Of a stretch of 64,000 nucleotides of DNA, positions 1 to 9,323 are shown in pieces; positions within the stretch are counted from its first letter, which is position 1; each line of letters begins with the position of its first letter. Location: assembly GCA_965227265.1 (NCBI GenBank), contig OZ245738.1:62001-126000 (forward strand), read 5' to 3'. The translations under genes and the position numbers were made by a program. This DNA is from UBA2336 sp965227265. Lineage in GTDB: Bacteria; Bacteroidota; Bacteroidia; Cytophagales; Cyclobacteriaceae. The notes under the pieces were generated by a model, which saw nothing but the letters and a program-made list of their open reading frames with translations, was not told the origin of the DNA and did not search any database.

Positions 1-1
1 G

Positions 2-691
2 AGTGCATTCTGGGGCGTATCAACTACGTCTACTTCGAATGGTTCAGTAAACTCTATGCATGATAGTCAGACTCCATTGTCAGGAGGTATTTATATCCTG
101 GACATGATGATCAACGCGATCTATGGAGGCGTTGGGGTAGGGTTTATTAACTTCTTCGTGTTCGTCATCATCGCGGTGTTCATTTCCGGTTTGATGGTGG
201 GCAGAACGCCTGAGCTGTTTGGTAAAAAGATTGAAGCAAAGGAAGTAAAGATCGCTGCACTGGTCGCTATCCTGCACCCGTTCCTCATCCTGACCGGAAC
301 TGCTATTGCCTCGCACATTCAAACCGGCAATCCCAATATTGGCTGGCTGGCGAATCCATCCTTTCACGGATTTAGTGAAATGCTGTACGAGATTACCTCT
401 TCTGCAGCTAACAACGGATCAGGCTTTGAAGGACTGGGTGATGCAACCCCGTTCTGGAACATCATCTGCGGAGTGTGTATGCTCTTTGGTCGGTTTATCC
501 CGATCATCGGACCGCTTGCCATCGCGGGTTCTCTCGCATCCAAAAAATATATTCCTGAAAGTGCCGGAACACTGAAAGTTGAAAGCCCTGCATTCATTGC
601 TGTGCTGCTTTCGGTGATCATCATCATCGCTGCACTTTCCTTTTTCCCGGCTTTAGCCCTCGGGCCAATTGCCGAATACTTTTCTATGTAA
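2..691 (+). CDS. kdpA: Potassium-transporting ATPase subunit A, C-terminal part (5' end outside window)
   Basis: KdpA is the membrane subunit that selects and conducts K+ in the KdpFABC pump. The frame is open from base 2, so only the last 229 residues or so are present. Two of the four selectivity-filter loops are visible: TSNGSVNSMHDS at the very start and ANNGSGFEGL about 125 residues later, both typical of KdpA. Several hydrophobic helices follow, and the protein ends in a normal TAA. kdpB starts 18 bases downstream and kdpC follows, which fixes the identity. An internal Met at 56 gives an apparent start but lies inside the conserved loop, so it is not the real start. Confidence 0.95.
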   Translation, partial: SAFWGVSTTSTSNGSVNSMHDSQTPLSGGIYILDMMINAIYGGVGVGFINFFVFVIIAVFISGLMVGRTPELFGKKIEAKEVKIAALVAILHPFLILTGTAIASHIQTGNPNIGWLANPSFHGFSEMLYEITSSAANNGSGFEGLGDATPFWNIICGVCMLFGRFIPIIGPLAIAGSLASKKYIPESAGTLKVESPAFIAVLLSVIIIIAALSFFPALALGPIAEYFSM

Positions 692-709
692 TGATTAATT
701 GCCAAGACT

Positions 710-2776
710 ATGAGCAAAAGAGTAAATAAAGAAATCCGGTTGTTTGAACCCGCCCTTGTGCGAGAATCCATCAGCCAGTCCTTCGTCAAGTTAAGCCCAC
801 GCCTGATGATGAAGAACCCTGTTATGTTTTGCGTGGAGATCGGTACGCTGATCATGTTCTTTGTCACGATCTATTCCTTTTCACATACCGATCAGGGATC
901 ACCGTTGTACAATACAATAATCTTCCTGGTGCTATTGCTGACATTGTTGTTTGCAAACTTTGCGGAAGCGATTGCGGAAGCCAGGGGTAAAGCCCAGGCA
1001 GATTCTTTGCGTAAGACTCGTGAAGAAACCCCGGCCAAAGTAATTGCCGATAACGGTATCGTTACAACCAAGGCATCCAGTCATTTAAAGAAAGGCGATG
1101 TATTCATCTGCGAAACCGGAGATATCATTCCTTCCGATGGAGAGATCATTGAAGGTATTGCTACCGTAGATGAAAGTGCCATTACGGGTGAATCGGCTCC
1201 GGTAATCCGGGAAGCAGGCGGAGATAAAAGCTCTGTAACCGGTGGTACGAAAGTGCTGTCGGATAAAATCAAAGTGATGGTGACTACCCAACCGGGCGAA
1301 AGCTTTCTGGATAAGATGATCGCACTTGTTGAAGGTGCTAGTCGCCAGAAAACTCCGAATGAGATTGCGTTGACATTATTGCTTTCAGGGTTCACGATCG
1401 TGTTCCTGCTCGTCACCGTTACACTGAAACCTTTCGGTGATTATGCGAATACTCCGATTTCTATTGGAGCACTGATCGCATTATTCGTTTGTTTGATCCC
1501 AACCACCATTGGCGGATTGTTATCTGCGATCGGTATTGCCGGTATGGACCGGGCATTACGCGCGAACGTGATCTCAAAATCCGGTAAGGCCGTTGAAACA
1601 GCTGGTGACCTGGATGTAATCCTGCTGGACAAGACCGGAACGATTACCATCGGCAACCGGAAGGCAACTAATTTTTATCCTGCTGAAGGCATTCATGAAG
1701 ATACTTTGATTGAAGCTGCAACAATTGCTTCCTTATCCGATGAAACTCCGGAAGGAAAATCAATTGTTGAGCTGGCTTCATCAAAAGGCTATAAACACCC
1801 AACGATGGTTGGCTCCCAGTCTGATGTTACGTATGGCTTGCCGAACGCACGCATCATTAAGTTCTCGGCCGAAACCCGGTCATCCGGAGTTGAGCTGGAT
1901 GGAAGAAGCATTCGTAAGGGTGCCTACGATGCAATTAAAAAATTGATTGAAAAAAGTGGGAACATCTTCCCAAGTGGAATTCAGTCCGTTGTTGAAAAGA
2001 TCTCGTCCAATGGCGGAACACCACTTGTTGTTTCTGAGAACAATAAGGTACTCGGTGCCATCGAGCTTCAGGATATTGTGAAACCTGGCATCACCGAACG
2101 TTTTGAACGTCTGCGTAAGATGGGTGTGAAAACTGTGATGGTGACGGGCGACAATCCACTGACTGCAAAATACATTGCCCAGAAAGCCGGTGTTGATGAT
2201 TTCATTGCTGAAGCAACGCCTGAAGATAAGCTCGCTTACATCCGTAAAGAACAGGCTGAAGGAAAGCTTGTCGCCATGATGGGCGATGGAACAAATGATG
2301 CACCTGCACTTGCTCAAGCAGACGTTGGCGTGGCGATGAACAGCGGTACACAAGCTGCAAAGGAAGCTGGTAACATGGTTGACCTGGATAATGATCCGAC
2401 CAAACTCATTGAAGTGGTGGAAATCGGTAAGCAATTACTCATCACGCGCGGAACACTGACAACATTTTCCATTGCGAATGACGTTGCGAAATACTTCGCG
2501 ATTGTACCGGCCTTATTTATGGCTTCAATACCTGCGTTGCAGTCACTAAATATCATGCGGCTTGACAGTCCGGAGAGTGCAATCCTTTCGGCTGTGATTT
2601 TCAACGCGCTCATTATTCCGATTCTGATTCCATTGGCCTTACGCGGTGTTGCCTACAAACCAGTTGGGGCAAGTGCACTGCTTACACGCAACCTGTTCAT
2701 TTATGGCTTAGGCGGAATTATCGTGCCCTTTATTGGTATCAAACTGATTGACTTACTGATCGCTCCATTGATTTAA
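710..2776 (+). CDS. kdpB: Potassium-transporting P-type ATPase subunit B
   Basis: KdpB is the catalytic subunit of the high-affinity K+ pump and couples ATP hydrolysis to transport through KdpA. The 688-residue protein has full family length. It shows the actuator motif TGES, the phosphorylation motif DKTGT with Asp307 (the same number as in E. coli), the nucleotide-domain KGAYDAI segment, and the hinge motif MMGDGTNDAPALAQADVG. Hydrophobic segments lie near residues 35-60, 65-90, 220-280 and in the last 100 residues. It sits 18 bases after kdpA and 12 bases before kdpC, so the three genes form one operon. Confidence 0.98.
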   Translation: MSKRVNKEIRLFEPALVRESISQSFVKLSPRLMMKNPVMFCVEIGTLIMFFVTIYSFSHTDQGSPLYNTIIFLVLLLTLLFANFAEAIAEARGKAQADSLRKTREETPAKVIADNGIVTTKASSHLKKGDVFICETGDIIPSDGEIIEGIATVDESAITGESAPVIREAGGDKSSVTGGTKVLSDKIKVMVTTQPGESFLDKMIALVEGASRQKTPNEIALTLLLSGFTIVFLLVTVTLKPFGDYANTPISIGALIALFVCLIPTTIGGLLSAIGIAGMDRALRANVISKSGKAVETAGDLDVILLDKTGTITIGNRKATNFYPAEGIHEDTLIEAATIASLSDETPEGKSIVELASSKGYKHPTMVGSQSDVTYGLPNARIIKFSAETRSSGVELDGRSIRKGAYDAIKKLIEKSGNIFPSGIQSVVEKISSNGGTPLVVSENNKVLGAIELQDIVKPGITERFERLRKMGVKTVMVTGDNPLTAKYIAQKAGVDDFIAEATPEDKLAYIRKEQAEGKLVAMMGDGTNDAPALAQADVGVAMNSGTQAAKEAGNMVDLDNDPTKLIEVVEIGKQLLITRGTLTTFSIANDVAKYFAIVPALFMASIPALQSLNIMRLDSPESAILSAVIFNALIIPILIPLALRGVAYKPVGASALLTRNLFIYGLGGIIVPFIGIKLIDLLIAPLI

Positions 2777-2788
2777 AAGAACTGATTT

Positions 2789-3349
2789 ATGAAAATGCAT
2801 ATAAGTATTGCTTTGAAATTGACTTTTGTCACTGTCGTTCTATTTGGAATTGGCTATCCCTTGCTGATCACATTGATAAGCAAGGTTGCACCAGGTTCAG
2901 GAAATGGCGAGCAGATTATCATGAATGGAAAAGTAACAGGCTTTGAGCTGATCGGGCAGAAGTTTGATGCTGATCAATATTTTAACAGCCGCCCTTCGGC
3001 AGTTGATTACAACGCTGCGAGTACAGGTGGGTCGAACAAAGGACCGACTAATCCGGATTACCTAGCTCAGGTACAGTCACGCATTGATACATTTTTAGTC
3101 CATAATCCAACCATTAAGAAAGAACAGCTTCCGGTGGACCTAATCACAGCTTCCGGTGGTGGACTTGATCCACATATTTCACCGGCTTCAGCCCGGATTC
3201 AAATTGATCGTATCGCCCGCGTCAGGAACATAGACAAACAAAAATTAACTGCGCTGGTCGATCGGTATACAGAAAGCGCAATGCTGGGAATGGGCACAGC
3301 CCGCGTTCATGTACTGCGACTCAACATTGCCCTTGATGAATTAAAATAA
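2789..3349 (+). CDS. kdpC: Potassium-transporting ATPase subunit C
   Basis: KdpC is the small accessory subunit that stabilises KdpAB and raises its affinity for ATP. The 186-residue protein has one N-terminal membrane helix (about residues 7-30) followed by the conserved YFNSRPSAVDYNAASTGGSN region and the DLITASGGGLDPHISP motif of the family. The C-terminal ARVHVLRLNIALDEL also fits. It lies 12 bases after kdpB and 15 bases before the porin gene, so the operon appears to continue into that gene. A TGACTTTTGTCA string at 2820 is inside this coding sequence and is not regarded as an operator. Confidence 0.97.
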   Translation: MKMHISIALKLTFVTVVLFGIGYPLLITLISKVAPGSGNGEQIIMNGKVTGFELIGQKFDADQYFNSRPSAVDYNAASTGGSNKGPTNPDYLAQVQSRIDTFLVHNPTIKKEQLPVDLITASGGGLDPHISPASARIQIDRIARVRNIDKQKLTALVDRYTESAMLGMGTARVHVLRLNIALDELK

Positions 3350-3364
3350 CACTTCTACTAAAAC

Positions 3365-4453
3365 ATGATCATGAAAAAATTATTATTAATTCTCTTTATA
3401 TCTTTTATCTCAACCCTTGCTTTTGCACAGGATGAACCGAAGCCATCACCGTTAACGGTAAGCGGCTATCTCGAAACATATTATATCTATGACTTCGGTC
3501 AGCCGGAAAGTAACAACCGACCAGGCTTTATCTATTCCTACAACCGTCATAATGAGGTGAACCTGAACCTTGGTTTTATTAAGGGCGCATATGCAACGGA
3601 AAATGTCCGGGCAAACCTTGCGTTGATGACAGGTACCTATGCGAATGCCAACCTTGCCGCAGAGCCTGGTATTCTGAAAAATATCTTTGAGGCCAACGCG
3701 GGGGTGAAGCTTTCGAAGAATAAAAATCTTTGGATTGATGCCGGGATCTTTGCTTCACACATCGGGTTTGAAAGTGCTATCGGAAAAGATTGCTGGAACC
3801 TGACACGAAGCATTCTCGCGGATAACACACCCTATTATGAAAGTGGCGCAAAACTTTCTTACACAACCGATAATGGAAAATGGTTTTTGTCTGCACTCGT
3901 GCTCAACGGCTGGCAGCGCATCCAGCGTGTTGAAGGGAATTCACTGCCTTCATTCGGAACACAGATTACTTTCAAACCATCGGCATCTGTAACCTTGAAC
4001 AGCAGCTCGTTCATCGGAACTGACAAGGCTGACAGCGCCCGACAGATGAGGTACTTTCATAATTTCTACGGGATATTTCAAGTTTCACCGAAACTTGGTC
4101 TAACCTTTGGATTTGATTACGGAGTAGAAGAGGAGTCAGCGGAAAGCTCTGATAAGAATGCGTGGTATTCACCGGTTGTGATTCTACGATATGCAGCGAC
4201 TAAAAAACTTGCGCTGGCCTTACGCGGAGAATACTATGATGATGAAAATGGTGTAATCATTGCGACTGGAACTCCGAATGGTTTTAAAACATCGGGTGTG
4301 TCTTTCAATGTAGACTATGCGATTCAGCCAAATGTATTGTGGCGCACCGAGATTCGCACGTTCAGCAGCAAGGATGATGTGTTTACCGATAGCGATGAAG
4401 AGCCTGTGAAAACGAATACCTTTATAGGAACGTCTCTGGCAATCAGCTTTTAA
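3365..4453 (+). CDS. Outer-membrane beta-barrel porin of the kdp operon
   Basis: The 362-residue protein begins with a signal peptide (MKKLLLILFISFISTLAFA, cleaved before QDE) and continues as alternating hydrophobic and polar strands rich in Tyr, Trp and Gly, ending in an aromatic residue (AISF), as expected of an outer-membrane barrel. It resembles the BBP2/OmpL-like porins often seen after kdp genes in Bacteroidota. It lies 15 bases after kdpC, so it is probably co-transcribed and may let K+ across the outer membrane; that role is inferred from position only. The Met at 3371 is an equally good start and gives a more typical signal peptide. Confidence 0.8.
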   Translation: MIMKKLLLILFISFISTLAFAQDEPKPSPLTVSGYLETYYIYDFGQPESNNRPGFIYSYNRHNEVNLNLGFIKGAYATENVRANLALMTGTYANANLAAEPGILKNIFEANAGVKLSKNKNLWIDAGIFASHIGFESAIGKDCWNLTRSILADNTPYYESGAKLSYTTDNGKWFLSALVLNGWQRIQRVEGNSLPSFGTQITFKPSASVTLNSSSFIGTDKADSARQMRYFHNFYGIFQVSPKLGLTFGFDYGVEEESAESSDKNAWYSPVVILRYAATKKLALALRGEYYDDENGVIIATGTPNGFKTSGVSFNVDYAIQPNVLWRTEIRTFSSKDDVFTDSDEEPVKTNTFIGTSLAISF

Positions 4454-4495
4454 AATAGACAGCATACATTATATATAGAGTCGACATGTAATTCC

Positions 4496-5620
4496 ATGAG
4501 TGAAAAAGAGCAATCCGTTGAACATTTCCTGAATTTGATCCGCAAATCAAGACGCGGCAAGTTTAAGGTTTACATCGGCATGAGCGCTGGTGTAGGAAAA
4601 ACTTACCGGATGCTCCAAGAAGCGCATAGTCTGCTAAAGAATGGAGTAGATGTCCGAATAGCTTACATCGAAACGCACAACCGAAAGGAGACGCATGAGT
4701 TGCTGACGGGGATCCCGCAAGTTGAACGCAGGAAGATTTTTTATAAGGGTAAAGAGCTTGAGGAGATGGATCTTCAGGGTGTGCTGAACGCCCATCCTGA
4801 AATCGTTTTGGTTGACGAACTGGCACACACGAACATTGAAGGCAGCAAGAATGAAAAACGCTGGCAGGATGTGATCGAAATCCTGGATGCAGGGATCAAC
4901 GTGATCAGCGCCATCAATATCCAACATCTTGAAAGCCTGCATAACCAGATGATGCAGGTAACAGGTGTTGATGTGAAAGAACGTGTGCCGGATAAGGTTC
5001 TTCAAATGGCCGATGAAGTGGTAAACATAGACCTGACGGCCGATGAGCTGATTGCTCGTTTGCGGGATGGTAAGATCTACCATGCCTCAAAGATTGATTC
5101 TGCCTTGAAGAATTTCTTTCAAGCCGATAAGATTCTTCAATTGCGGGAGCTGGCGTTAAAGGAAGTTGCGTCACAAGTTGAGCGGAAAGTCGATACAGAA
5201 GTTGTGATCAATGACAAGCTTCGGCATGATCGCTTTCTCGCTTGCATTAGCTCTAACCATGATACGGCCAAGATGATCATCCGGAAGACGGCCAGACTGG
5301 CGAATTATTATAATTCAAAGTGGTATGTTTTATACGTGCAGACTCCCGGTGAAGATTCTAACCGCATTAAATTGTCTGTCCAACGCCACCTGATTAATAA
5401 CTTCAAGATGGCAACGGAGATGGGCGGAGAGGTTTTGCAAGTAAAGGACCGGAACGTGCCTTCAGTCATTGCCCGCGTTGCAGAAGAGAAACACATTACT
5501 ACCGTATGCATTGGGAAACCGCATTTGCGACTCTGGCAGGTAATCCTGAAAACAAATGTGTTCAACCAGTTGCTGAATAAGCTGTCAGATTCGGATATTG
5601 ACCTGATCATACTGTCATGA
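4496..5620 (+). CDS. kdpD: Stand-alone KdpD sensor domain with C-terminal universal stress domain (no kinase)
   Basis: In E. coli KdpD one protein carries an N-terminal ATP-binding/sensing domain, a Usp domain, membrane helices and a kinase. Here only the first two are present, in 374 residues. The KdpD domain shows a Walker A (GMSAGVGKT, residues 28-36) and a Walker B region (EIVLVDELAHTN). It also has the NIQHLESLHN and VPDKV signatures. From about residue 247 follows a Usp-like fold. There is no transmembrane segment and no HisKA or HATPase domain. The stop overlaps the start of the next gene by ATGA, a separate histidine kinase, so the two probably act together as a split sensor. Confidence 0.93.
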   Translation: MSEKEQSVEHFLNLIRKSRRGKFKVYIGMSAGVGKTYRMLQEAHSLLKNGVDVRIAYIETHNRKETHELLTGIPQVERRKIFYKGKELEEMDLQGVLNAHPEIVLVDELAHTNIEGSKNEKRWQDVIEILDAGINVISAINIQHLESLHNQMMQVTGVDVKERVPDKVLQMADEVVNIDLTADELIARLRDGKIYHASKIDSALKNFFQADKILQLRELALKEVASQVERKVDTEVVINDKLRHDRFLACISSNHDTAKMIIRKTARLANYYNSKWYVLYVQTPGEDSNRIKLSVQRHLINNFKMATEMGGEVLQVKDRNVPSVIARVAEEKHITTVCIGKPHLRLWQVILKTNVFNQLLNKLSDSDIDLIILS

Positions 5621-7335
5621 GCATTAAAAGAAAAGTTGCACTGGGTTTAGTATTTCTGTTCGTTGTGATCATCGGTATTGCTACGATGGGTGTCTATTAT
5701 CTCAAAGCGCTTTCCAGCGACTCGGAGAATATTCTGCGTAATAATTACGAATCGTTGGAATACAGCAAGCGTATCATACAGAATTGCGACAGTCTGTTAC
5801 TGGACAGCGCTAAATCACTCGCTGCCATGGAATCAAGTTTACAACATCAGGAGGCTAACGTTACCGAAAAGGGCGAGCGTGAGCTCACGCATCAGCTTAG
5901 GTCGTATGTTGAGAAAATTAAGAATACCGGTATCACAGATTCGGTTATTACCGGGATACGTCAAACCTCGCTGGCGATTCAGGAAGTTAACATGCAGGCT
6001 ATTACCAGGAAGAATGCAGTATCCTTAGATACTGCGAAGCGGGCATCAAATTACCTGATTGTAATTGGAACGATCTGTACGCTGATTGCATTGACATTCA
6101 TTATTAATTTTCCTGGATACATAGCCAACCCGATTGTCCAATTGACGCAAAGTATTAAATCCATTGCTAACAAGGATTATGAAGAACGGCTGCACTTCGA
6201 GCGTGACGATGAATTTCAGGAACTTGCACAAGCATTCAACCTGATGGCGGAGAAGCTGGACGAATATGAACACAGCAACCTGGCTAAGATTTTATTTGAG
6301 AAGAAGCGCATTGAAACGATCATCGACCGGATGAATGATCCTGTTATCGGTCTGGATGAAAAGGACAGGGTTGTGTTTGTGAATGATCAGGCGTTGACCT
6401 TGCTCAACCTGAATCGAGTTGATGTGGTGGATAAGTATGCACCGGACATTGCAGTTAATAATGATTTGTTCCGGAGCTTGATCCGTCAGCCTGAAAAGAA
6501 TGGTGAATCGACATTGATCAAAGTTGTAGTAGGTGGGAAGGAGAATTACTATTCCAGGGAAGCTACTGTGATTCAATACCATCCAACCGGTGAAGTCGGT
6601 ACGCGCCAGATCGGACAGGTTATCATTCTAAAGAACATAACATCCTATAAAGAGCTTGACCTTGCAAAAACGAATTTCATTGCTACCATTTCACACGAAT
6701 TGAAAACTCCAATTGCTTCGCTGCAAATGGGCGTAAAGCTGTTACAAGATAATCGGGTGGGTGAATTGAATGCCGAACAAAAGAATATTGTTACCACACT
6801 CTTTGATGAGATGGGCCGAATCTCCCGGATCACGAATGAGCTTCTTGATCTGTCACAGGTTGAAACGGGCAACATCAAGCTTAATATTAAGAAGGCTGAT
6901 CCTAAGGATATAATTCCCCGAGCAATGGAAGCTGTGAAGTTTCAGGCTGAAAGAAAGCATGTGACAATTGAGGTAAAAATTGAGTCAGGTATTACAGAGG
7001 TGCTGGCAGACTTTGATAAAACTGCGTGGGTGTTAGTGAACTATCTTACGAATGCAATTCGCTATAGTCCGGAGAATGGCAAGATTAAAGTCAGATGCGA
7101 AGTTACCGCTGGTCAGATACAGTTCAGTGTAGCGGATGAAGGCCCCGGCATTGAAAAGAAGTACATGTCCCGATTGTTTGAAAAATTCTACCAGGTGCCC
7201 GGCACACCTTCCGGTACCGGGCTCGGGCTTGCGATCTCCAAAGAGTTTATCGAAGCACAGCAAGGTAACGTAGGCGTTACAAGTGAAATCGGAAAGGGTA
7301 GTAGCTTCTCGTTTACTTTGCCGGTGGCTCTTTAA
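5617..7335 (+). CDS. Membrane sensor histidine kinase (HAMP-PAS-HisKA-HATPase), partner of split KdpD
   Basis: The 572-residue protein has a membrane helix near residues 7-27, a periplasmic helical sensor region, and a second helix near 145-168. A HAMP domain (to about 220) and a PAS domain (about 230-340) follow. HisKA shows the phospho-acceptor motif ISHELKTP (His360), and the HATPase has an N box (NYLTNAIRYS) and G boxes (DEGPGIEKK, GTGLGLAI). It overlaps the KdpD-domain gene by four bases (ATGA), so the kinase half of KdpD is replaced by an independent receptor kinase. Its likely partner is the KdpE-like regulator at 9324-10037. The 3' end overlaps the convergent kup gene by 23 bases. Confidence 0.9.
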   Translation: MSIKRKVALGLVFLFVVIIGIATMGVYYLKALSSDSENILRNNYESLEYSKRIIQNCDSLLLDSAKSLAAMESSLQHQEANVTEKGERELTHQLRSYVEKIKNTGITDSVITGIRQTSLAIQEVNMQAITRKNAVSLDTAKRASNYLIVIGTICTLIALTFIINFPGYIANPIVQLTQSIKSIANKDYEERLHFERDDEFQELAQAFNLMAEKLDEYEHSNLAKILFEKKRIETIIDRMNDPVIGLDEKDRVVFVNDQALTLLNLNRVDVVDKYAPDIAVNNDLFRSLIRQPEKNGESTLIKVVVGGKENYYSREATVIQYHPTGEVGTRQIGQVIILKNITSYKELDLAKTNFIATISHELKTPIASLQMGVKLLQDNRVGELNAEQKNIVTTLFDEMGRISRITNELLDLSQVETGNIKLNIKKADPKDIIPRAMEAVKFQAERKHVTIEVKIESGITEVLADFDKTAWVLVNYLTNAIRYSPENGKIKVRCEVTAGQIQFSVADEGPGIEKKYMSRLFEKFYQVPGTPSGTGLGLAISKEFIEAQQGNVGVTSEIGKGSSFSFTLPVAL

Positions 7336-9319
7336 AATGCAGCTTTCGGTCAACTACTTCAGGTTCATCGTGATCGGTTTCGCGTTTGATCTTAACCTTC
7401 GCTTGCGGCCCAACCTGAATCGGTACTTTCTCAACCTCAATGTTTGCTGCTTCCAGACCGTACATCGCTTCTGTTGACAAGCTGATTGATTTGATCGCGC
7501 GATACCCTGTGATGACAAAGCGGTCGAAGGCAGATACTTCGCTGTCAACCGATGCCCACGAGTGAATTGAAATGAATTTAAAGTCTGACATCATGCTATA
7601 CTTATTCAACGATGGATACGGGCTGATCAAATCGATCTCCTGATTATCTGCCATTTCATGAATAATCCTGTTGAAGAGTGTACTTACGCGATGTGCTGTT
7701 TTGAAACCAAGCTTGATGTTGATGTAAAAGCAATGCTTCGGAATAATTGTTTCAACACTGTATTTGCTCGTGAACGGATTCTCTACTGTTTCCACGTGTA
7801 AAAACCAGTAGACATCAGCTCGCTTAGGTCGTTTCTTGAAAATAGAGTAGATGATGTTTGAATCAATGTAACGCTGACTATCGGCAACCGCGAGATAGAC
7901 AAGATTCGTGGCTTCCTTCGGAACTGTCTGATCGACCTGTAAATCTTTCAGCATATCTTCATAATGTCGTAAGTCGACAAACTCCGTATGCCGTGTTCTC
8001 AGCTCCCGCGCTTTCAGCAGGATGAACATCATGAAAAAGAAAATAAGTGCAATCACAAATGTGAACCAGCCCCCATGGTGAAACTTATCAAGGTTGGACA
8101 CCAGGAACATACCTTCAATCGTGAAGAACACAATCGCCAACAAGGCTGATCGATAGGTGGACTTCTTAACGGTTGTGAAATAATAAACCAGTAGGGAAGT
8201 AGTCATCAGCATATTCACGGTAATGGCAAGACCATACGCGCCTTCCATGGCAGAAGATTCTTTGAACACGACAACAACCAAAATGCTTCCGAACATCAGA
8301 ATCCAGTTAATAGCCGGAATGTACATCTGACCTTTTGATTCGCTTGGATACCGTACCCGGCTTGCTGGCCACAATTTCAATTTCATCGCCTCATTGATCA
8401 GCGAGAAGGTGCCGGTGATCAATGCTTGGCTGGCAATTATCGTTGCCATCGTGGCAATTGCGATCCCGAAGATAAGGAACCACTGCGGCATCAGCGAATA
8501 GAACGGTATTTTTTCTCCGAGGGTTGTATTCGTGTGCTGTAACAACCAGGCGCCTTGCCCGAAATAATTTAACAGTAAACATACTTTCACAAATCCCCAA
8601 CCAATCCGAATGTTTGATTTTCCCACATGACCTAAGTCAGAGTATAATGCTTCCGCTCCGGTCGTACATAAGAATACAGCACCCAACAACCAAAATCCTT
8701 CCGGATATTCCGCGAGCAACTGATACGCGTAGTATGGATTGATCGCCTTTAATACTTCCATGTGCTGAGATAGCTGATTTATACCCAGCACGGCCAGCAT
8801 GATAAACCAGACAGTCATGATGGGCCCGAATGTTTTTCCAACAACGGCTGACCCGAATTGTTGAAAGACAAACAGCACCATTAAAATCACAATTACGATA
8901 CTCGTGGTGGGAATGTTTGGATAAATCAGGCGTAACCCTTCCACTGCGGACGAGACACTGATGGCGGGTGTTATAAATCCATCAGAGATCAATGTACAGC
9001 AACCAATGATGGCCGGATAGATTACCCATTGAGCTTTATATTTTCTTACCAATGCATACAGCGCGAAGATTCCGCCTTCTCCTTTATTGTCTGCGTTTAG
9101 CGCGAGATAGATATACTTGATCGATGTGATTAATGTAAGGGTCCAGAAGATGCAGGATATCCCGCCCAGGATGAGATCTTCCGTGATCATTTTTTCCCCT
9201 ACGATAAACTTTAAGGTATAGATCGGAGACGTTCCTATGTCACCATAAATGATTCCGAGTCCGATCAGAACTCCGGCAACGGAGAGTTTATGGTGTGCAT
9301 TGTGTCGGGTGTCTTTCAT
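7313..9319 (-). CDS. kup: KUP-family low-affinity potassium uptake permease
   Basis: Kup/TrkD proteins take up K+ with H+ across the inner membrane. The 668-residue protein has the family opening (GVLIGLGIIYGDIGTSPIYT), about twelve membrane helices over the first 440 residues, and the NADNKGEGGIFALYAL loop. The long hydrophilic C-terminal domain contains the EYTLKHYI-like core YSVETIIPKHCFYINI. It starts five bases after the stop of the KdpE-like regulator, so the two form an operon. The low-affinity importer is thus tied to the regulator of the high-affinity Kdp pump encoded on the opposite strand. Its last 23 bases overlap the convergent histidine-kinase gene. Confidence 0.96.
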   Translation of the reverse strand: MKDTRHNAHHKLSVAGVLIGLGIIYGDIGTSPIYTLKFIVGEKMITEDLILGGISCIFWTLTLITSIKYIYLALNADNKGEGGIFALYALVRKYKAQWVIYPAIIGCCTLISDGFITPAISVSSAVEGLRLIYPNIPTTSIVIVILMVLFVFQQFGSAVVGKTFGPIMTVWFIMLAVLGINQLSQHMEVLKAINPYYAYQLLAEYPEGFWLLGAVFLCTTGAEALYSDLGHVGKSNIRIGWGFVKVCLLLNYFGQGAWLLQHTNTTLGEKIPFYSLMPQWFLIFGIAIATMATIIASQALITGTFSLINEAMKLKLWPASRVRYPSESKGQMYIPAINWILMFGSILVVVVFKESSAMEGAYGLAITVNMLMTTSLLVYYFTTVKKSTYRSALLAIVFFTIEGMFLVSNLDKFHHGGWFTFVIALIFFFMMFILLKARELRTRHTEFVDLRHYEDMLKDLQVDQTVPKEATNLVYLAVADSQRYIDSNIIYSIFKKRPKRADVYWFLHVETVENPFTSKYSVETIIPKHCFYINIKLGFKTAHRVSTLFNRIIHEMADNQEIDLISPYPSLNKYSMMSDFKFISIHSWASVDSEVSAFDRFVITGYRAIKSISLSTEAMYGLEAANIEVEKVPIQVGPQAKVKIKRETDHDEPEVVDRKLHFKEPPAK

Positions 9320-9323
9320 GCAA

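Noticed and set aside
2820..2831. TGACTTTTGTCA identical to the operator core
   Set aside because: It lies inside the kdpC coding sequence, with no promoter box at the expected distance.
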